A stretch of DNA of 64,000 nucleotides from Bemisia tabaci. Its lineage: Eukaryota > Arthropoda > Insecta > Hemiptera > Aleyrodidae. The DNA lies in NCBI RefSeq assembly GCF_918797505.1, contig NC_092793.1:46364243-46428242 (forward strand), read 5' to 3'. The notes under the pieces were generated by a model. The model did not search any database. It was given only the letters and a program-made list of their open reading frames with translations, and was not told the DNA's origin. The translations under genes and the position numbers were made by a program. Shown here piece after piece: positions 56,397 to 64,000 of this stretch. Every line of letters starts with the position of its first letter. Positions within the stretch are counted from its first letter, which is position 1.

Positions 56397-58699
56397 TATC
56401 TAATGAATGTCACAATAATTGTCAACAGGTGGGCCTTTTTGGCGGTATTTATTGAACGATTCAGTCACAATTATGTCGTTGCACCTCAAATTCAAACATT
56501 TTCAAGACACAACTTTGGAAAATGCAAGAAAAAAAAATTTAGCCCTACTGATACTTAAGATTTTGTAATTAAAAAGTTGATTCTCAGGGAGGAAACTGGT
56601 AAACTGACCGGTAGTTTAATCAAGTAGACAATTCAACATGTGTTTTAGTTTCCACGCTGAGAATCGAATTGAATTTATAGATACCTCTTAATTAGCCGCT
56701 CATAAAGAGGGCTCCTTGCTGTTGGAGGGCGGAAATGTGTTGGCGGGGTAGGATGAAGGGCCTCCAGTGTCGATGACCACGAGGATTTCATTATATTCTC
56801 GCGTTTTCTCATGTTTACTACCGCCTGCGGACTCCTCTTACGAATTAAATATGGCTTCATTTTCGTGCGTATCATTTTGTTCGGATATGTAGCCGACAAG
56901 TACTTAATAATCGGTTTATAATATTCCATTGATGATCCCAATTTTCACGCAAATTTTCAAAGGTAAAAAAAAAAAACCTGTTTTTTGCCAAAATATTACA
57001 CTTTATAGTACGTGTAAGTTGTCACTCATTTCCCTACTCAGTTCATCTCGAGGAGATATTGTAATGCCTCCGAAAAGATGTAAAAAGAATAAAAGAGTGA
57101 ATGAATATACACAACTATGGCGCGACGCAGTATTTCCGTCATTTACATTGAGTTTCGCGGTACCCGAAAGAAGTTGCATCCTGAAGCGTACGGAAAACCT
57201 GGAGTTTTGAATTTCTAAACTGTATCGCCACTTAATCAGCCACTTATTTTCAAGCAAAAAAAAAATGTTGGACTTTTTGTTAATGAATGCATAATTAAAT
57301 ATTTCGGAGAGTTCTTTGATTGCTTCGGAAAAAATATACTCATGAATTTTGAAGTGAAATATTCCGGTACAATTTAAATATCGTAGATAGAAACTGGACC
57401 GTCGGGCTGATTCTTTTTTTTTCCAGCTTTATCCTCATCGTTTAATTTTTTACAATTGGAAGTCGGGTCAAATTGTTCAGCACCACTATCCGAATAGATT
57501 TTCGCCTTGTTTGTCGCACTCATAATGAAGCCCATGATGAGGTTTTGATCAAATTCAATTCTTTCAGACAGTTGGTTTATTTCAAGTGGTATTCCTCGAG
57601 GTAAAAGGAGGCGTTGAAAATTGAAGGCAGAAATTTGACAACCGTGTAGAGGGAGGAGATTTCGCACGGGAAGAGGAGAACGTGACACGTTGATAAAGAT
57701 ATGAGAAAGAGGGTGTGGTGGTGGGAAGGGGTAGTGGCTGGCATTCGACTGAGGACGGGAGGAATCGATGCTTAAAGCGGTATAAACTGCGGAAAAGGCA
57801 TGGATGGTTGATCTCAAGAAAGAAGAAAAATAGTGGACGGGTGGCGAGATAATCTTTGGACTTCCGAGCAAACCCCAACGAAGTCTTGATCCTTTCAGGA
57901 ATTCAGGGTGCTGCTCTGTAACCGTCACGTAGCGCAGGGTAAATTCAGGCAAGATTAAAAATCGAACATGTTATCACTTGGGAGTAGATCAACTACGTGA
58001 ATATGCCCCTGATTTTGTATCCTTATATTTTATTCAATCGGAAAATGAAATAAAGAAAACTCTGAAAACCGAAAAAACTTTGCTCTCTACTAATTTTCGA
58101 GTAAAATTCAACATTCTTACAAATCGAATCGACTTTTTGTGTAGCCCATAATGACGGCTTCCACATTCACAGCCGCGGAGTTTTTTTTCTCTTTTTTTTC
58201 TTTCTTTTCATTGCGGAGGAAAAAGAAAGGTCTTCCTCGTTTTACAAATTGAATTTCGTAAATTTTCCAAGAAAATTTTATTGATTATTCATCCTTGCAA
58301 AAATAAAAAGTCCGTGGCTATTTTGCAATGTTTCAAAGGACCTCACGATTCAATCTAGAATTTATCGTAGTTATAAGGCACTCCTTTGAACTGAGAGAGA
58401 TTTTAATCGCGGCACGGTCTCAGGTGGTTAGTGTTGACCGAAAAACTCAAAATCAGGGCACCATTGCCCAAGTATGTCACCTACATATATGATGTATCAA
58501 AGAGGAAGGAAGAAAAAAACGGACTCGTGAAGAAAAAATTACAAAGGCGTAATGTATGACGCACGATCACCACTGACTTGCAACCCCAGCTAGATCCATT
58601 ACATGATCGCACGGAGGCCCAGCTCTATCTTAATCTCAACGTCCTCCTTCAACAAATTCCATGTTGCCAAGCACCCTCCCTTAAATGAAATTTAGGAAC
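56397..58699. other. Unassigned, presumed intron
   Basis: No exon is recognised. The longest frame is 57374-57952 on the minus strand (192 codons), whose last ~60 residues look fairly protein-like (Asp/Lys-rich end) but match no family I know. Another frame overlaps it out of phase. It is not called as a gene. Confidence 0.35.
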
Positions 58700-59370
58700 G
58701 TGCGTTCAATCATCCAAAATAATCTTCCATCAAATGATATAACAAAAATAGACAGGAAAAGGCGGGAACGAGGCTGAAAAAACACAATAATTACAAATCA
58801 CGGAACGTTTCGACCAGTCTCCCGGTCATTATGAACCGTCAAAAAGAATTGAAACATCTAAAAGAACAAAAGCTAAAAACAATATCACCTGTCCCTGGTT
58901 ATGACGACTGGATCATATATTTTCATATTTTGCCTTCACTGCATACTAGCTCTGTTTTATATCCATACCATTGGTCCATCGGGTACTATTCTCTTGTTTC
59001 CGAAAAATGTTATCGAAGGAAGAGCCAGCAGGAACAAACTTGGAAACGTCAAACTTCCGAAATAAGACATGGAACACGGAGAAAAATGCATGGCTTTATA
59101 AACCAATTAGTGGTTCATAAGAAACACCTTTAACAGTCGTAGATGAACTAATGATTCTCAGTCAGTGAACCATACTAAGTTATCTCGTACCATACTAATA
59201 CCATCACTAAGGTATTTGTGCTATTATTATATGGTGTCTTTACCACTCTTAGTGGTATACCATATGAACCATCAATTGGTTTATAAGCCATTGTTTTTCT
59301 CAGTGAAAAGTCGTAAAAGTGTCAATTCGCCAAGACTAAACTGAGAGACTTAAACGCGTGGGTAAGAAAG
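58700..59370 (+). repeat. Family L repeat, copy 2, carrying a foldback insertion
   Basis: The sequence follows 44640-44945 in order: GCATACTAGCTC, TATCGAAGGAAGAGCCAG, then AAAGTCGTAAAAGTGTCAAT and GAGACTTAAACGCGTGGGTA. It is interrupted by the 231 bp element at 59075-59305. The left boundary is poorly defined. Confidence 0.65.
59075..59305. mobile_element. Group D foldback MITE, nested in family L
   Basis: CACGGAGAAAAATGCATGGC and TTTATAAACCAATTAGTGGT at the left are mirrored by CAATTGGTTTATAAGCCATT and GTTTTTCTCAGTG at the right. AA lies on both sides (59073-59074, 59306-59307), a 2-bp duplication as at 48160. The centre has several imperfect ACCATACTAA and TTAGTGGTAT motifs. The related repeat at 44.6 kb lacks the insertion. 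Confidence 0.85.
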
Positions 59371-60538
59371 TAACCGGGCAATGTTACAAATTATGGCGGT
59401 GGATCTGATTGCGGCGGAGGCGGGGAATATTTTTCGGTTCAAGTTGGCAGTGGTGTCGGGGCGGGAGAAATTCAAATTTCTCCGGAGCGTGTAGAACATT
59501 TGTCACATTTCAGAGCTGAATGCCGCTCGGGTGAATAGAGTACGCGATCTGTATGGGAAACGGTAACACTTCTCCTTCGCCGGCATCGAAAAAAATTAAA
59601 GGTGACATTTCAATGAAAGAGATGGACATCTACGCGATGCCCCGCTTCTGCCGCGGCCTATTGTTTATTCAGGGGAAAAATATCACACCTGGTCCTACTG
59701 GACAATCTCGCTTCATTATTTTGGGATTAAAATCACGCGACACCGTAGCGTCTTAACCGCGAGATGCGTCTCGCCTAGCCGCGACCGTGGAGTGGGTTTC
59801 TAAGTCTTCTTACTCCAACTCTATAGGTGCTTTGACCAGTTCTCGCTGAATGCAACGCGCAACTTCGCGGATCAGCAGTGGTACTTCCCCCCGCGAAAAC
59901 TTTTTCGCAATCTGTCACCCTCATCAAGAGTACATCATTTCTCAGATGGAGAAAATAACGTCGGACTACATGATGAAAACTAATTCTAAGATACTGAAAA
60001 TGTGAGTAAAATTGGAAAAAAAACTCGTGAATTTTTGAAAGAACTTTTGAAAGAATTAAAAAAAAGTAGTAAATTTATTTACATAACATTTAAATATTTT
60101 AAATTGCTTCTATACTTTTAAGTTTAGTTCAAAATCTCGTGAATAATTCGTCAGAAGTTGGCCAATGGGGACATTATTTCGTCAATTAGGATTGCATTTA
60201 AAATTGCATTTTCAAATTTTTGGCGTAATTTTTAGACTTTTGACCGGCCCATCCTTGGACGGGCTCAACGGGCTGCCGAGTTTATGGAATGGGCAAGAAC
60301 ATTGTCCAGTTCGCGGACTGGGCAACGGAGATACGTCTGCCCGGACGCAGCAAAAAAGTCACCCAGTTTCCGGACTTGGTAATATCACCGAAGGGGTGTA
60401 ACACATGCATGGAATCCAATTTAATTCTGTATTCATTTGGTTCCAGTTTCTTTTTAATGAATACGTTCATTTGATGCCATGACTCTCTATTATTCATCAA
60501 AACTAGTATATGTAATTTGCTCACTGCTTAGTAACGTA
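59371..60538. other. Unassigned, presumed intron
   Basis: No exon or repeat family is recognised. The stretch GACTGGGCAA and its near copies at 60240-60380 form loosely repeated words of uncertain meaning. Confidence 0.4.
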
Positions 60539-61036
60539 CACTGTTAAAAATTTTGGAGAGCGAATTTCTGTGCTGGAGCCCAGAAAGCGTCCAAAAACCA
60601 CGTATGTTATGAATGTGGAGCAGGATCTATTCTCCCTACGCACAGTAGGTCGCGTCCATTGGAAAGGTCGGACATGAAATTTTTGACAAAATTTGCAAAT
60701 TTTGATGTTTAATTCGGCGCATTATAAATGTTAAGGGGTACAACCACAGGAGTATTTCGCGAGAAAACCAGTGGAACCGCTTTTTGAGCCTCAAAAATTT
60801 GTATGAACGAAGTTATGAGCTATGAAATTTTCTAAATTTTGTCCGATCTTTCCTATTGACTCAATCCACCGTGCTACGGAGTGACTTACACTATTACGGA
60901 ACGGGATTTAGGTACTCTTCTTACAGAGTGTCATACGCATTTATGGTGCTAATTTCACTTCGCACTGATATCGGTCGGGAATTTTGGGCGCTGTATAGAC
61001 TCCGGCACCGAATTTCACTCCTTGCTTTTTAACAAT
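60539..61036. mobile_element. Family G MITE, split by a family B insertion
   Basis: The left end is CACTGTTAAAAATTTTGGAG and the right end is CTTGCTTTTTAACAATATA. The right-hand part shares ATGGTGCTAATTTCACTTCG, GGGAATTTTGGGCGCTGTAT and CCGGCACCGAATTTCACTCC with related elements. The 233 bp family B element interrupts it at a CTACG site. The right boundary is approximate. Confidence 0.75.
60641..60873 (+). mobile_element. Family B 233-bp MITE, copy 3 (nested)
   Basis: The element runs from CACAGTAGGTCGCGTCCATT to GACTCAATCCACCGTG, exactly 233 bp. CTACG lies on both sides (60636-60640 and 60874-60878), a perfect 5-bp target duplication. Orientation matches copy 2. Confidence 0.92.
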
Positions 61037-61804
61037 ATATATTTCTCTCAGTATTAAGAAAACAGCACACGCTTTACTGTTAGGCCACTTCATCGAGCAA
61101 CGCAAACCACAGCCCAACTCTGTAATACGATTAAGTTTTAGTGCGTGCTCTCAACGGAGGGCCTATCTTCGCACGGGTCTAAATTCATTTATTAGTCGTT
61201 ATACGGACGGCCGAATCAATTACATCCCTTGCGTGGCAGCGGAGGGTCGAGGCGGAATCTGGAAGGCCGGGGCTGAGGGACTGTTGATTGTTGACACCCA
61301 CGGTCTATAATCTAAAGCAATCATCAGCGGGAGGCGGACGACCCTCTTTTATCGTCGCTCCTCCGACGGAAGAGCGAATCTCGGTTCCCGCATGAGCCCC
61401 GGAGAGCATGGGCTCATATGCAAACCAGAGCTCACGTGGATATTGAGATACGCCCTTTCGTCAGGGGGACGACGTTATTTCGGAGTGTTTTCGTGGGGGA
61501 GTTTTCTTCCCGGCGCGGGTAGTCGGGTGTTTAGATCCTCGTTTACAACTTAATTCGACCTCCTAACATGATCGAATCGACATCTGAATGCTGAGGGTCG
61601 CCTTCCGAGCACTTTATTCGTCTGATGGCCCTTTGGACGGTCTCGGTGATCGTGAGGGCTCGGCGCTGTTTGTTTTAACTCCGTGCAGACTTCCTGCCCG
61701 AATATAAATTCGTTGTCTCTCAAATGAAAGAACGTAACTGCATTCCAACGTTGTGAAATTTCCTCTCGTAAATCTTATTTTCACGCGGGAACTGTCGAAC
61801 ATTT
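61037..61804. other. Unassigned, presumed intron
   Basis: No exon is recognised. A moderately GC-rich part (61220-61540) contains only short frames. Confidence 0.4.
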
Positions 61805-61941
61805 GGACTACATTTTGCGATGAGAAATTACGATACCTGGCTCAGTTGAGAAAGAACGTATGTACCCTAAGTTTCCTTACGCACATAAGTTTCTTCACGG
61901 ATGAGCCAAAAATTGTAGTTCCTGTTCGAAAAATGTAGTCC
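61805..61941. mobile_element. Family I MITE, copy 2
   Basis: GGACTACATTTTGCGATGAG and AAATTACGATACCTGGCTCA at the left are mirrored by GATGAGCCAAAAATTGTAGT and CGAAAAATGTAGTCC at the right. The element is 137 bp, with about 42 bp inverted repeats and a short unique centre containing CACATAAGTTTC. Confidence 0.85.
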
Positions 61942-62936
61942 ATTCATACCTGAATAATTTCCCTGTGAAAAATTTGATTTTGTTTTATATACGATGAGAG
62001 GGAGGAAGGGGTGCGGGTGCTAATAATTGAGGCACTCACAAATTTAAATGGAGATGACGCTACCTTGCTTCATAATGCGGCTGATAATAATTCAAGTTTT
62101 CGGAAAACACTGGATTACAATAAGAGTGAACACTTAAAAATTACCTGATACTTGAACGCTCTACAGGAATCAGAAATTAGATGTGCGTTTCTGTTCGATG
62201 ATTTGAAAGTAAGACTCACATGCAGATTTAACTTTCGTTTTAGTTATTTGAAATAATACTTCACTCCAGCTCCTTCAAGTATGAACGCTCTTTAGTGACG
62301 AAGGAAGGACGATCAGCTGATCGTCGATTTGATATTAGTCAGCGTTCATCGTGATCACGAAGTTAGAACTTACAAGAGTAACCTCGTCATCACCAGTCTG
62401 ACGATGGGTGATACAGTGGCATCCAGACAATTTCGTGGTCAAGTTTGTGATCAGCAAATCTGATTCTCCTTTATTGATCAGGTCAAGGTCATCGCTGTTA
62501 AACGATAACCACATTGACAGCCTTCTACTCTATGACAGTGCAAATTTTGATACATCTCCGAATCTCACGTTAAAACGGTTCCGCCGCGCGGTACCCTTGG
62601 CCAGTAAACACCATGATTCAGTATTTCAACGTATATTGTCCCCATAATGCCACTATCAGAGCACCGAAACACCAATTTTTGTGATTTTCAAAACTGTTTT
62701 ACTACAGCCCCAACTTAAGAAACTTTAGAACGTGAGCTGCTCTCCCACCTGGTGAAAAAGTTCTGGCCACCGTTGGTTTTGAAGCACTAAAATCATCATA
62801 AGTATATTATTTGAGAAAATTCTAAAGCTAATTGAGGCTATCAAATTGAGAGACCTCATTTAATGCTAGAACATGCTATTATACATGGCGGCCCAGACCT
62901 ACCGTCCATTCCGTACCGAGCTTTTTTCTCGGCTAT
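61942..62936. other. Unassigned, presumed intron
   Basis: No exon or recognised repeat; short frames only. Confidence 0.4.
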
Positions 62937-62944
62937 TTTAGGTC

Positions 62945-63905
62945 CAGAGTCGGACTGGCGTAAATAAAGTTAGGCAGCTACTAGGATTTTGGGGCCCCTG
63001 ACGTAAAAACTGGGCCCCTATGGGGGGCCTGGGGGGTCGCCCCCCAAGGATTGAGGGGGGTCCGGGGGTCCTCCCCCGGAAAATTTTGAAAATTTAACCC
63101 CTGAAAATAGAAGTTTTAGGCTCTTTTCGCATTGAAATTTGATAAATAGCGCCTCCGAAAATGTCACCTATTTTTTAGATATTTTTTGAAAAATTCGGCG
63201 ATTCCTCTTGTTGATAAAGAAGCACATAACCTCCTCAAACTTTTACGCAGGGGCCTCTGCTGGTATCTTTTCAGAGGCCCCGCCCCTGAAGTTACCTTCT
63301 CCCGGCTGCAGGGCCAGTAGGGGCGTCTCACAAAAGAAGTCCTTTTAAAGTGAGTAACCTTCAAAGACCGGAAAAAAGAGCTTTCGAGACCCGGAAGGGC
63401 CCCTGAAAGTGAAACTTTTTTTTTCGAGCCCAGGGTCAGGGGCCCCTGCTGACATTTTTTCAAGGGCCCCAGAAGTGACCTTCTTCGGGCTATAGGGGTC
63501 TCAGAGAAAGAGTCATGCTGTTTAAAGTAAAAAACCCTTAGAGGCCGGGAAAATATAGCTTCGAGGGCCGCTCCAGGACCCTTGAAGCTCATATATTTCG
63601 ATCGCTGAGGGGCCCTTGCTGGCATCTTTTCAGGGGCCCCTGAGGTTACCTTTTTCCGGCCGTAGGGGCCTCAGAGAAGGTGTTATGAGTTAAACCCTCA
63701 AGGACTGGAAAAAACGAGGGTTTTTCAGGGATTCATTTCATTTATTGACGAATAAATTCAAGGATTTTTCACTTTTTCATGGATTCATTTCATTCATTGA
63801 AGAAAAAATTCAGGAATTGTCGGCTCAGGGGCCCCGACGGGGCCCCTGAGCCGACAATTCTTAGGCAGCGATCGCTGCCTAGCTGCCTTAGCCAGTCCGG
63901 CCCTG
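62945..63905. mobile_element. hAT-type non-autonomous element with perfect 8-bp TSD
   Basis: The left end is CAGAGTCGGACTGGCGTAAA and the right end is CTTAGCCAGTCCGGCCCTG, imperfect inverted repeats. TTTAGGTC lies on both sides (62937-62944 and 63906-63913), a perfect 8-bp target duplication. Just inside the ends are TTAGGCAGCTA, mirrored by TAGCTGCCTTA, and GGGGCCCCTGA-type words. CAG..CTG ends and 8-bp duplications place it among hAT transposons. The 961 bp interior encodes no transposase. The 153-codon minus-strand frame here is a by-product of the internal tandem repeats. Confidence 0.9.
63250..63700 (+). repeat. Tandem ~170-190 bp units inside the hAT element
   Basis: Three unit starts are recognisable at 63250, 63439 and 63609, each reading GGGGCC(C/T)(C/T)TGCTG followed by ATCTTTTCA or ATTTTTTCA and GGGGCCCC or a variant. 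Each start makes a short GC hairpin. The third unit is incomplete. Units share CCGGC-TAGGGG-CTCAGAGAA words. Confidence 0.75.
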
Positions 63906-63913
63906 TTTAGGTC

Positions 63914-64000
63914 GAAAAATCGGTTCCAAAGTCGAGGTTTACGTTACGTTTAGGTTAGTTTTGAAATTATTTAATCAAAATCAGAAAAAACAGAATTTTT
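63914..64000. other. Unassigned end of window
   Basis: Single-copy AT-rich sequence after the hAT target duplication; nothing recognised. Confidence 0.5.

Noticed and set aside
57374..57952. 192-codon frame on the minus strand
   Set aside because: Its C-terminal third looks mildly protein-like, but there is no known family, another frame overlaps it, and no splice or promoter support is visible.
63164..63625. 153-codon minus-strand frame with internally repeated protein sequence
   Set aside because: The protein repeats follow the tandem DNA units of the hAT element; no transposase motif is present.
1..64000. CRISPR array, tRNA, rRNA or bacterial operon
   Set aside because: No regularly spaced identical repeats, no cloverleaf with matching arms, no rRNA-like conserved blocks and no closely packed co-directional long ORFs were found.

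Overview
This window reads as nuclear DNA of an animal with large introns and a heavy load of short DNA transposons, most likely an insect. There are no bacterial operons, no long intact ORFs and no rRNA, tRNA or CRISPR signatures. The only protein-coding sequence I can support as a host gene is two exons of a dead ringer/retained (ARID3-type) transcription factor on the + strand. Several repeats look to me like hemipteran (whitefly-type) interspersed repeats, but that species hint is from memory.

Host gene. A phase-0 acidic exon (45894-45995) is followed 2.7 kb later by a phase-0 exon (48680-49024). The second exon carries a Pro-rich stretch, a Ser-rich linker and the first residues of the ARID domain, ending in W-S-F-E-E-Q-F-K-Q(-V-R-Q). 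It ends at two donors 9 nt apart, a GT donor and a consensus GC donor. The rest of the ARID domain is not found downstream, so if the model is right 49025-64000 is intron. A CpG-rich block at 43390-43787 is the nearest promoter or 5' exon candidate, but weak.

Mobile DNA fills most of what can be explained. Family A is a ~250 bp MITE with ~50 bp TIRs and 4-bp AT-rich TSDs. It has 13 copies, three of them tail to tail at 19.3-20.1 kb. Family B is a MITE of exactly 233 bp in three copies, with 5-bp TSDs ending in CG. Family C is a 331-340 bp repeat (2 copies). Group D comprises palindromic foldback elements starting CAC(T/G)G with 2-bp TSDs (3 copies). Family F is a small palindrome family, G a CACTGTTAAAAA-ended MITE, H a 264 bp TIR element, I a GGACTACATTTT MITE, J a ~550 bp TIR element and L a repeat shared by 44.6 and 58.7 kb. 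Larger elements are an 1847 bp foldback element with two identical 815 bp arms and a perfect 9-bp TSD (Mutator-like, 23.9-25.7 kb), a 961 bp hAT-type element with a perfect 8-bp TSD (62.9-63.9 kb), and a 285 bp hAT-type MITE with a perfect 8-bp TSD (49.1 kb). A three-level nest (piggyBac-like inside hAT inside family A) lies at 37.9-40.4 kb, and two truncated 3' ends of an RTE-like non-LTR retrotransposon lie at 34.4 kb (+) and 53.4 kb (-).

Layout: 0-23 kb scattered MITEs in unassigned DNA; 23-26 kb the foldback element; 26-34 kb repeat-poor, unassigned; 34-45 kb dense nested transposons; 45-49 kb the host exons, with the second one sandwiched between two family A copies in opposite orientation; 50-64 kb presumed intron with tandem duplications, MITEs and the terminal hAT element. 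All boundaries were read by eye; none was confirmed by alignment or database search.
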